DNA from: Bedellia somnulentella
Taxonomy: Eukaryota > Arthropoda > Insecta > Lepidoptera > Bedelliidae
Reading direction: 5' to 3'
Assembly (NCBI GenBank): GCA_963576735.1
Contig: OY755178.1
Span: 14,632,001-14,696,000 of the forward strand
Length of the DNA: 64,000 nt
In this document: positions 56,376 to 64,000 of the stretch, piece after piece
Layout: every line of letters starts with the position of its first letter
Numbering within the stretch: the first letter of the stretch is position 1
Notes under the pieces: model-generated
Told to the model about the DNA's origin: nothing
The model's input: the letters and a program-made list of their open reading frames with translations, nothing else
Databases searched by the model: none
Translations under genes and position numbers: made by a program

Positions 56376-58125
56376 ATTCAATTCAAATTAAAATTCTTTA
56401 TTTGCATTCCACATGTCATATGATCTTACAAAGATAATTAAGTACCAATGTGGACCCTGTAGGGCACAGCAATATAAATATGACTTAAAATTAACTTAAA
56501 ATATTAATTAAAATCTTAAACTAAACATATTGACTTAAAATTTAAACATAAAAAATAGTTATACTGAGAACATAATATAATCCAAATTAACATAATCTCT
56601 CTGCATTTCAGCCATAAAAGTAATTACTTCCATTATTTCAAAATAGAGCTCCTACTATATTATTTACTTATTATTTATTTATGTATTTATGTACTTTCCA
56701 AACAAAACAAAACAAGACTCTAATCAATTAATATGGGTATTATTTATTACTAGTGGATCGGCCCAGCTTCGCACGGGTAACGTAGTTTTAAAAATATCTG
56801 AGGTTTCGTCAATCACTGCTCAACCTTTGGGAAATTTAGCGCAAACTTCTAACACTCCTGAATAGTGTAGCTTTGTGATTGTGAAAGCGCTTTAATGAAC
56901 CGTTTAGTATCTCCGAAAATAAACCCATGCAAACAAACAATCAGAGTTACAAACTTTACATACATCATACATGTACTCCCGGCTATCTTTTGCGCGCGCA
57001 ACCATTACTAAAAAATGCAACGACAGGACGCGATGGCTTATTACATGTATAAGGTTGGTGTTTCTATATTGATTTCTATGTTATTTTTATTGAGTAGGTA
57101 ATAATCTAAACTTTCTTAAATCAGAGATAAATGAGAGAACTATAAACGTAAGAGTAAACAAATATAATCAGAATGCTCTCAACTGCTAAGCTATCGGGAG
57201 TTACACGTGTTATTGTGAGTCAACCATAAAAGATAGACATGTGCTGTCGAGGGATATTTTTCAGACAATTTTATGTAGAATATTTACGTAATACATAATT
57301 TTTATGTAACTATAACCATTAAGGCTGCGCACGCGACGGAAGCTTAAAAAATGGAGTAACTTCCCCCGTTTTCCCAAATATTCCCAAAATTCCCCTTCAC
57401 TTCTCTGCTGGAAAGTACACTATAACCTGCCAAGGAGTATGAAAAATAATTCTACCAAGTTTCGTTAAAATCCGTCGAGTAGTTTTTGTTTCCAAAAGGA
57501 ACATACAAACCGACAGACAGACAGACAAAAATTTTACTGATTGCATTTTTGGCATTAGTATCGATCACTTATCACCCCCTGATAGTTATTTTTAAAAAAT
57601 ATTCAATGCACAGAATTGACCTCTTATTTATACAGATTTATTATAAGTATAGAAGATAATTATAAAATTCGTCTAAAGAAAAAAAGTTATTTTTTGTAAG
57701 TACTTCTTTTAATTGTTTTTACATCACTTATATCTCTAATCTCTGATGGTAATTTATTATAGATTTTTGAGCACATAGATAGTGGGCCTTCTGAGACAAT
57801 TTTCATGTTGGTTAGGGGTTGCGCTAATCTGGTGTTCTGTCTCAAATTGGGTGGGCGATGGTAAATTGGAAAAAGATGAGGGTTTAGCCTAACAAATAGA
57901 CTTGCTTCTAATACATATAGGGATGTTAAAGTAAGTATTTGGTATTTCATGAATTGTGATCGACAACTCGTCATTTGATCTATGTTAGCTATAACTCTAA
58001 CACACCTTTTTTGTAGCCGGAATAAATTAATTGTGTTTGTGCTATTACCCCATAGAACAATGCCGTACTGGAGCCACGAATGTGCATACGCGTAATATGC
58101 TGTTAAAGCTGTTCTATCGTTTGTA
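56376..58125 (-). mobile_element. CR1/Jockey-like LINE 3' part, split by a Helitron
   Basis: Pieces 57657-58125 and 56376-56750. The coding remnant (57687 to about 58125, - strand) gives TAYYAYAHSWLQYGIVLWGN, then RLQKRCVRVI, the RT C-terminal region of CR1/Jockey-type LINEs, and runs to a stop at 57687. The 3' UTR ends in an AATAAAGAATTT tail. It is 5' truncated and lies antisense in intron 3. Confidence 0.85.
56751..57656 (-). mobile_element. Non-autonomous Helitron inserted in a LINE (906 bp)
   Basis: On the - strand it starts TCTTCTATACTTATAATAAA and ends with a GC-rich hairpin region and CTAG, between host A and T. Removing it restores TTATTTATTA|TAATTATAAAATTC, which matches the uninterrupted LINE copy at about 25975-26010 apart from one ATTATA repeat. 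No coding capacity. Confidence 0.88.
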
Positions 58126-58177
58126 CATTTTTATAAAACGTATCAGTAATTTTCAAATAAAAATTTAATAAAAAATA

Positions 58178-58250
58178 TGTTTCCGCCCGGGATCGAACCG
58201 GGGGCCTTCTGCGTGTTAGGCAGATGTGATAACCGCTACACCACGGAAAC
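58178..58250 (-). tRNA. tRNA-Val-AAC: tRNA-Val (anticodon AAC)
   Basis: On the - strand the 73 nt fold into a full cloverleaf. The acceptor stem GTTTCCG pairs with CGGAAAC. The D-arm/A box is TGGTGTAGCGGTT. The anticodon stem TCTGC/GCAGA closes the loop CTAACAC (anticodon AAC). The T-arm/B box is GGTTCGATCCC, and the discriminator is A. A run of six T follows on the coding strand (58170-58175), a Pol III terminator. It has no intron and no encoded CCA. It lies antisense in intron 3 of the calcium channel gene, 53 bp from a truncated LINE. Nothing suggests a pseudogene: both promoter boxes and all stems are intact. Confidence 0.93.
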
Positions 58251-58763
58251 GATGAAATAAATGATTTAATAATGCAATACAAACTCGGCCTTATCAATAT
58301 TTTAGCATAATTATCTTAATGTATATAGACTACTTCGTAAAGATAGTGTTTTTGTAATAAAAATATTTATTATTCTCTGATAATATGTAGGATTATATTC
58401 AATTGGCATATTTGTATGTATACATGCATGTTGTCTTAGAGCTTCTTAAAATATTACTCTATAATTAATAATTATAATGAATCAAACAAAGGCCCTTTTA
58501 AATAGTATAACGACTTTGTAAGTTTGTAGATTTTGTAATGAATCCTGAGAAAAGTATGTTTATTTCTTAAATTACTCCCCAAAGAAAGTGCATTATAAAA
58601 AAAGTTTTTGCTACTTGGAAAATTGTGTAGATATTGTGGTTCATGTCCTGTGCAACTATGCAATCAAACCAGATTGTGTGCTCAGTTCAGTTTATTTATT
58701 TTACACAATAATAATGATGTTTCCCTAATGAAATTATTTTCTTTAATACAATGTTTTTTCCAG

Positions 58764-58861
58764 GGCTTTGGAATATGCATTGAACGTGGAGAATATAAAC
58801 TTGTCAGCAATCAGAACCATTCGAGTACTACGGCCACTGAGAGCGATTAACAGAATACCAA
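58764..58861 (+). CDS. Ca-alpha1T: Cav3 T-type calcium channel, coding exon 4 (repeat I S3 end and S4 voltage sensor)
   Basis: G completes Gly155. Then 32 codons (156-187) and one base of codon 188 follow. [14 protein letters not shown] ends S3 and the S3-S4 loop. [18 protein letters not shown] is the S4 voltage sensor, with arginines at every third position in a row of four ([10 protein letters not shown]), as in Cav3 repeat I. The donor gtaagt is at 58862, phase 1. The expected next residues (Ser then the S4-S5 linker) are not found before 64000, so intron 4 is longer than 5 kb and the pore and repeats II-IV lie outside the window. Confidence 0.95.
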
Positions 58862-58930
58862 GTAAGTTGATACGGAAAATATATAAATTAATTTAGTGAT
58901 TTTATTGCAGTGTAAATGTGGATAAATATT

Positions 58931-59005
58931 GGATACATATACTTACGGCTATAAATCCCAAAGTTGTAAATGCCAGAGCTTCCTACTTCGAGATTCTTCT
59001 GTCAC
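58931..59005 (-). mobile_element. SINE-A 3' end, 5' truncated
   Basis: ATACTTACGGCTATAAATCC then a degraded GCCAGAGCTTC stretch, in intron 4. Confidence 0.65.
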
Positions 59006-59223
59006 TATTAATATAAATTCCACAAATTAGAATTTTAATCCTAGCAATAGAACAGAAATAAATACCTACTTTAAATTTCCCATAACAACATAAAATATTA
59101 AAAAGTCTTGTGAAATTGTACATTGCTTTAGGTTATTCTGATACTGACTACGAATTACAATGTTCGAAACCTTTACATTGAAATCTTTTAAATTTGTTGA
59201 TCTTTAGTAACTGATTTAAATTA

Positions 59224-59584
59224 ACGACGTGATAGCTCAATGGGTAGAACACCGGTTATCGTGCAAACGACTAGTGTTCAAATCCCGGGTCGGGCCTACA
59301 CTAATTTGTCTTTTCTAAAGACATATGTGTAGTTAATTTATCATGGTTGTTAACGGTGAGGGAAAACATCGTGAGGAAACCCACATGGCTGAGTTGTACT
59401 TAGTCATGTGATAGTGTATTCGTACAAAACGGTGATAGGCCTGCCCCCTATCACGTGAGTACACTGTCCATGCAAAACGTGGGTACTCTAAACACCAGGT
59501 GTCAAAGTCACGTGATGTTCAGAACTATTAGTACCTCTGCCAACGCCTTCGGGGATATTCGGCGTGAACGTTTTTTTTATGTTA
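59224..59584 (+). mobile_element. SINE-B, full length (family description)
   Basis: A tRNA-derived SINE of about 360 bp. The head carries a Pol III A box (TAGCTCAATGGG) and B box (GTTCAAATCCCGG) with tRNA-like spacing. A body follows with TGAGGGAAAACATCGTGAGG and CACGTGATGTTCAG. The 3' block is CTCTGCCAACGCC (family CCAACCCC), TTCGGGG, ATATTCGGCGTGAACGTTT and a T-rich/TTATG tail. That 3' block resembles the RTE-like LINE and SINE-A tails. This copy in intron 4 is the best preserved and complete. It is not a tRNA gene, because no cloverleaf closes. Confidence 0.9.
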
Positions 59585-60787
59585 TATAAAATATACGAAA
59601 TGATATCAAAACCATTCAATTTGATTTGGTTAAAAAAGGCTTCTAAGACAGACATAATGCGTATACGTAAACCTTATATTTACATTAAGAAATAAATAAC
59701 CTTCGCAAAGGTATCGGTAAACACACAGCTTCTACAAAGATACACAAAACTCGATCCTAAAACTTGAGGTAAGCTGTAAGACAAAAAGCGACCTCAATAA
59801 ATTCAAAGTTAAGAGCCAGAGTAACAGACTAAGTATTTACTTCGCAAGTTCTTAAACGTAGACTAAAACTTTGCACCAATTGGAACCATAGAGTTCCAAT
59901 TTCAAATTGTTAGACTTTTTATGTCAATTCAAGCGTTAAAAAGAGGTTGGACATTCATCAAAGGAGAAAGAAATTTTGCTTACTAGGTATTCCAAATTCG
60001 AATTCAAATATTGCTAAGTGGAAACCCAGCTTCTCTTCATATTTTTTTGTGAATTTAAATTAAAGGTTTGTTCATTGAACTGAGGCAAAAACATAAAGAC
60101 ATTTAATAAGGTTTGTGACTTCGAAAACTTTTATATTTTTGCGCAAAGAACATCAGGAATGATGAAGGCAAAATTTATTCGTTAGCACAACGCCCAATCA
60201 TTATTATCACAATGAATTTTCAACAAGCGGTGTAATAGATGAGCGATGGTGAAAAATCATTATAGTATAAGATCCCGCTGCTAAATCTCTATGTTCATAA
60301 CGTATAAAGTCAAACACACATTTTAACATAAGTTTAAGAATAGGAGAATACACTGACAAGACGCAGCCAGGCAAAAGTGGCCGCAAGTAATTTTAATTTA
60401 ATTAATGTTTATTATTTTTTGGAGACAAATTTAGTTCACTTGTTTTCGAAATATAATAACATCCCCATCATAGCAGTGTATATAAAGAATATAAAAATCC
60501 ATGGGTTCCGTTGCAAATTCGGCCGCAACTACCTCGCAGCCAGGTGTAAGTAGGTTATATTTTGGTGTGTTTTATACGTTCATAAGTTACACGCATATTT
60601 CTTATATGAAATTAAATTCAATTTTTTTTCCTAATATGATAATACATAGGTGCCTGTGAAAAAGCGGTCGCAAAAGGCCGCTGGGTTGCCATCTATTAAA
60701 AACGCGATATATCCAAATATATTTCACAAACTGTGCTATTGTTTCAATTTATATTTTATGACTTATATAATAACTATATTTATATTT
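59585..60787. other. AT-rich intron 4 DNA, nothing recognised
   Basis: No ORF, RNA gene or shared repeat seen. Confidence 0.55.
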
Positions 60788-61010
60788 TTAAATACTTACT
60801 TACTTACCTATACTCACGCCCATTATTCCCATTGGGGTAGGCAGAGACTATCGATCGCCACTTATTACCATCTTGAAAAACGTCTCTTGCTTCCCTTACA
60901 ATAATTATTCTATAGCATGTACGAGATGCTCTTTTATTCTTCTCACTTCGGACCCTCGCCTTTATAAGAATGTTTTCTATTTGATCTAGATAAGTTTTAC
61001 GTAATTAATA
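60788..61010 (-). mobile_element. RTE-like LINE 3' end, diverged
   Basis: TACTCACGCCCATTATTCCC, ATTGGGGTAGGCAGAGACTA, then decayed coding sequence on the - strand. Confidence 0.75.
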
Positions 61011-62084
61011 TAATGGAAAATCACTGTAACGTGCCTTAGACTTGTACCTTTGCCTCACTTTTTGGGATACATCAGGACCAGTCAATATAAGTTAATCTTA
61101 AAATTTTATAAAAAATGCCTTTGACTAAAATTAAAGAGCAAACCATTTCCATAATAAACTAATGAGCACGCAATTCGGGGCTTAATACAAATATTCCAGA
61201 AAGGGTATATAAGTGCAATTAGGAAAATAATTCATACGCCATTCTAAACAAAGCTAAGCAAATAGCACTTATTTAGATTAACTGCTATAATAAGAGTATG
61301 AAACACAATACGCAACTGAGGTTTTTCAGTTTAGGGTGATCTCTGATGCGTTGTATTAAGGGTGGTTTTAGAGTGGCCGAGGTTGTTAAGTTAAAGGTCG
61401 TGGGTGTGAAGCTGAGAATCGATCGGTTCTGTAGCAACAAGTGCCTGAGGCCCGGTCAGAGCTGAGAGTATTGCCATCTGAAATATACATATTATTAACC
61501 TCATATTCCATATTTTACACTGATAGTATGCGGTTGAATGCATTTGTTGCTGAATTTTGTAGCTTTGATACTTTGTTCTTGGTTCTATGTTCAGTGAGAA
61601 GAAATATATTTTTTTTGTGATTAAGAAAATTTCCATTTGTTTATTTTATGGAAAAGTGTTTTATTGTATTAATAATACGATGGCCTCTAACTAACTTATA
61701 TTTACAGCTTACAAAGGGGTAGCCAAAGCCATTTTTAATTAAAAACCCTTGATATTTGCAAAAGCCGCTGAAATTAATTGCCAATACCAACCATCTTGGA
61801 TTTTATCTGGTGCACACCTTATAACCGCAAAATACTGCTGAAAATTGGTGATGATGAAGTACTGCTAAGCTTTTCAGAAATATATACACAGCAGGCGTAT
61901 ATGAATAAATGGGGTAGTTTTAACGAAACATCAAAAAAGTCTAAACTAACCTAAACAAAAACTGATGTATTAAAATATCCTTATTAGTACACTTAATCTA
62001 AGTATTAATGCTCATTTAAAAAATTATGTTCATTCAAAAGATTTTTGGTGAACGGAAAATTAATTTCCGAATAATATGATGATT
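61011..62084. other. AT-rich intron 4 DNA, mostly unassigned
   Basis: Only a decayed SINE-A tail at 61696. No channel exon found. Confidence 0.5.
61696..61770 (-). mobile_element. SINE-A 3' end, diverged
   Basis: ACAGCTTACAAAGGGGTAGC, then CAAAAGCCGCTGAAA. Confidence 0.45.
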
Positions 62085-62523
62085 GTGAATACGAATGGCT
62101 GTGCATGATGCTGTTCTTGTTCCTACGCTTATGTATGGAAGCGAATGTTGGGTGTGGCAGAAGAAGCATGAGAGCAGAGTGAATGCAGTAGAGATGAGGT
62201 CCCTCAGAAAAATTTGTAATGTTAGATTGTGTGACCGAGTGAGAAATAGTGTTATTCGTGAAAAGTGTGGTGTGAAAGATGATATTGTAAGAAAGATAGA
62301 AAAAGGAATGTTGAGATGGTTTGGGCACATAGAGAGGATGGATGATAGAAAATTGGTAAAAGGGATCTATAGAGCTAGTGTGGATGGTAATGTTAGTAGA
62401 GGACGACCACGGAGAACACACTTGGACCAAATTGAGAGTGTGCTCAAAAAGGCTGGCGTCCGAAGTATGAAGAATAAAAGAGCATGTATGAAAAGATTGA
62501 TGGATGTAAACGAAGCTAGAGAG
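62085..62523 (+). mobile_element. RTE-like LINE 3' part, left half (reading frame 62095-62523)
   Basis: Encodes the C-terminal RT region of an RTE-clade-like LINE: LVPTLMYGSECWVWQKKHES, then MLRWFGHIERMDDRKLVKGI, GRPRRTHLDQIE and NKRACMKRLMDVNEAR. The 5' end is truncated, and the copy is interrupted at 62523 by a Penelope-like element. The ORF continues 15 bp into the insertion before stopping, so the call of a complete gene is rejected. It is the best-preserved copy of the family in this window. Confidence 0.88.
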
Positions 62524-63910
62524 TATAGTATTTTCTAAGATTTTCACGATTGCACATTATAATTGAAACAACTATTGATTTTCGGATATTTTAATCGCGT
62601 GTTATTACATTATTTTTAAAGCCCGACGTTTCGAAAACTTTTCAGTTATCATGGTCACGGGAAGACTGAGGTGTTATTTGTCATTATACAGTACTATAAA
62701 ATTATTAATACTAACTACCTTCACAAAATTTTAAGTTACATTTGCGTTTAATATTTGCTATGTACAAAAAGAGCTAATGTTATCTGGAGTCTTGCTAGTG
62801 TTCTTCCCTCGCTTAGTTGTGCTAATGATCGGGTTCCAAGCAGGTGGTAATTGCCAACCATCATCTCTATTGAAGTTTGGATGTTTCTTTATTTCAATAG
62901 ACTCGCGTATCATTCTAGGTATCAATCGATTCTCTTTTGCTAGAATTGTAGGTTTGTCAAAACGCATGTGGTGGTTTGGCTTATCGAAGGTGTGTTCACA
63001 CAAAGCAGATCTTCCAGGACGCCTATTCTTCATATCAGCAATATGTTCTCTAACGCGAGTTGCTACACTACGCTTTGTTTGGCCGATGTATGAAAGACCA
63101 CACTCACAGTCTAGTTTATAAACGCCTGCATCTTGTAAAGGGATCTGACATTTGATAGGTCTTAGAAACTGACTTATCTTTTGGTGCGGCTTGAAATAGG
63201 TCTTAATGGAAGCACGCTGTAACACAGTACTAATTTTGTCTGTTACACCCTTTACAAAAGGTAGAGTAGCAGGGAGTCTTTCGACAGTAGGTGGTTTATC
63301 GGAGGAGCGGTGACGTTGGCGGGGCAATTTCAGCTTGTTGTTGTGAAGAACTTGTTTCACATGACTGAGCTCTCCAGCAAGATGGTGTTCGTCACAAAGA
63401 TGTTTGGCTCTCTGAAACAAAGTTTTACCAACAGTAGCTAACTGAGATGGATGGTGGTGTGAGTCACCATTGAGGTACCTATCAGTGTGGGTGGGTTTCC
63501 TATAAACTGTGTGACTAATTGAGTTATCAGAATTCCTTATCAAGAGGACATCTAGAAAGGCTAAACTATTATTAGTCTCTAATTCCATTGTAAATTGGAT
63601 CTTAGGGTTAATGGAATTAAGATGGTCTAAGAATGCAGAGACTATGTTTTTGGGTAGGATTGCAAAAGTATCATCTACGTACCTCTTATAAACCTTTGGA
63701 GTGACAGGGAAGGATTTTAGTGCAATCTCCTCCAATCGTTCCATGAATATATCGGCTACAATAGGAGAGACTGGGGATCCCATTGCCACACCATCAGTCT
63801 GGATGTAGAATTCCTTATCCCAAAGTAAGTAGCCAGTTGTAAGGCAGTGCTTAAGTAATTCTGCATATACTGATAATGTAATAACACGCGATTAAAATAT
63901 CCGAAAATCA
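62524..63910 (-). mobile_element. Penelope-like retroelement insertion with 12-bp target duplication
   Basis: The 1387-bp insertion is flanked by GAAGCTAGAGAG at 62512-62523 and again at 63911-63922. It splits an RTE LINE whose reading continues on both sides. Its two ends carry a 38-bp inverted repeat (62576-62613 and 63873-63910), a terminal arrangement known for Penelope-like elements with displaced pseudo-LTR pieces. The ORF is described separately. Confidence 0.9.
62758..63789 (-). CDS. Penelope-like element: reverse transcriptase C-terminal part plus GIY-YIG endonuclease
   Basis: 343 codons from ATG 63789. The N-terminal end is the RT palm: MGSPVSP, then RYVDDTFAIL, the Penelope-type YVDD catalytic motif. 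LAFLDVLL and YRKPTHTDRYLN follow. The C-terminal third has CECGLSYIGQTKRSVATR, a GIY-YIG endonuclease core, with ARG/His/Glu positions beyond it. This RT-linker-GIY-YIG order is diagnostic of endonuclease-bearing Penelope-like retroelements. The frame may run further upstream to about 63870, but the full RT fingers are missing, so the copy is 5' truncated and cannot be autonomous. It is inserted in an RTE LINE and lies antisense to the channel gene. It has no frameshift or stop within the visible part, which implies a recent insertion. Confidence 0.9.
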   Translation of the reverse strand: MAMGSPVSPIVADIFMERLEEIALKSFPVTPKVYKRYVDDTFAILPKNIVSAFLDHLNSINPKIQFTMELETNNSLAFLDVLLIRNSDNSISHTVYRKPTHTDRYLNGDSHHHPSQLATVGKTLFQRAKHLCDEHHLAGELSHVKQVLHNNKLKLPRQRHRSSDKPPTVERLPATLPFVKGVTDKISTVLQRASIKTYFKPHQKISQFLRPIKCQIPLQDAGVYKLDCECGLSYIGQTKRSVATRVREHIADMKNRRPGRSALCEHTFDKPNHHMRFDKPTILAKENRLIPRMIRESIEIKKHPNFNRDDGWQLPPAWNPIISTTKRGKNTSKTPDNISSFCT

Positions 63911-64000
63911 GAAGCTAGAGAGGTTTGTCAGGATCGTACGAAGTGGCGATCGATAGTCTCTGCCTACCCCAATGGGAATTAATGGCGTGAGTATATGTAT
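63911..64000 (+). mobile_element. RTE-like LINE 3' end, right half after the Penelope insertion
   Basis: Resumes at the duplicated GAAGCTAGAGAG and runs through the conserved 3' block (CTCTGCCTACCCC, then GGCGTGAGTATATGTAT) to the window edge. Confidence 0.88.

Larger units (their letters stand above)
56234..58763 (+). other. Cav3 intron 3 (GT-AG, 2530 bp)
   Basis: Donor gtgagt, acceptor ttttttccag. It contains an antisense LINE 3' fragment split by a Helitron, and an antisense tRNA-Val gene. The remaining about 500 bp before exon 4 shows nothing recognisable. Confidence 0.9.
58862..64000 (+). other. Cav3 intron 4, 5' part (continues past the window)
   Basis: Begins gtaagt. No further channel exon is recognisable to the right edge. 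It contains a SINE-A tail, a full SINE-B, RTE LINE fragments and a Penelope-like element. Confidence 0.8.

Noticed and set aside
59224..59300. SINE-B head as a tRNA gene
   Set aside because: A and B boxes are present, but the acceptor and anticodon stems do not close and the unit is repeated with a SINE body.
62095..62538. 147-codon frame as a host gene
   Set aside because: It is the C-terminal region of an RTE-like LINE and its last codons lie in the Penelope insertion.

Overview
This window looks like nuclear DNA of an insect, most likely a moth or butterfly (Lepidoptera). It is AT-rich and packed with short interspersed repeats, and nearly all of it is intron. The one clear cellular protein gene is on the + strand: the 5' part of a T-type (Cav3, Ca-alpha1T type) voltage-gated calcium channel. 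Four coding exons are visible. Exon 1 (20245-20462) carries the cytoplasmic N-terminus. Exons 2-4 (54973-55084, 56100-56233, 58764-58861) carry repeat I segments S1 to S4. The rest of the gene lies to the right of the window. Exons 1 and 2 are joined by a 34.5-kb intron with textbook minor-spliceosome (U12, AT-AC) signals: ATATCCTTTT at the 5' end, branch motif TTCCTTAAC, and AC at the 3' end. The other visible introns are GT-AG. A complete tRNA-Val(AAC) gene sits antisense in intron 3.

The rest is mobile DNA, much of it nested. Two abundant short retroposon families, here called SINE-A (about 245 bp, (TATG)n tail, 5' head not recognised) and SINE-B (about 370 bp, tRNA-like head, (TTATG)n-type tail), occur throughout on both strands. 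Both share a 3'-terminal block with 3' ends of an RTE-like LINE found at least a dozen times. This suggests one LINE machinery moves all three. Several copies have target-site duplications that can be read directly.

Other elements, left to right: a fold-back MITE inside a SINE-B (5.2 kb); a Penelope-type terminal fragment (10.6 kb); a MITE (13.25 kb); an element with inverted termini (15.9-16.8 kb); a Helitron 3' half (17 kb); a MITE just after exon 1 (20.55 kb); a CR1/Jockey-like LINE 3' end (25.6 kb); a complete 1.48-kb Helitron with a SINE-A inside (31.8-33.3 kb); a different tRNA-derived SINE (36.1 kb); a 63-bp-arm perfect palindrome (37.6 kb); an antisense, stop-interrupted copy of an uncharacterised multicopy arthropod protein family (37.9-39.65 kb); LINE fragments (41.8-44.2 kb); a minisatellite plus a PIF1-helicase remnant next to a 758-bp fold-back element with perfect 176-bp arms (44.3-45.9 kb); a complete miniature LTR retrotransposon (49.0-49.8 kb); two copies of an odd GC-rich modular repeat (51.5 and 53.5 kb); a 0.9-kb Helitron inserted in a LINE (56.75 kb); and a Penelope-like element (RT plus GIY-YIG) inserted in an RTE LINE with a 12-bp target duplication (62.1-64 kb).

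The tract 1-20080 upstream of the first coding exon holds no recognisable coding exon. It is probably 5' intron and/or intergenic sequence, since a strong 3' splice site at 20080 implies at least one more 5' non-coding exon further left.
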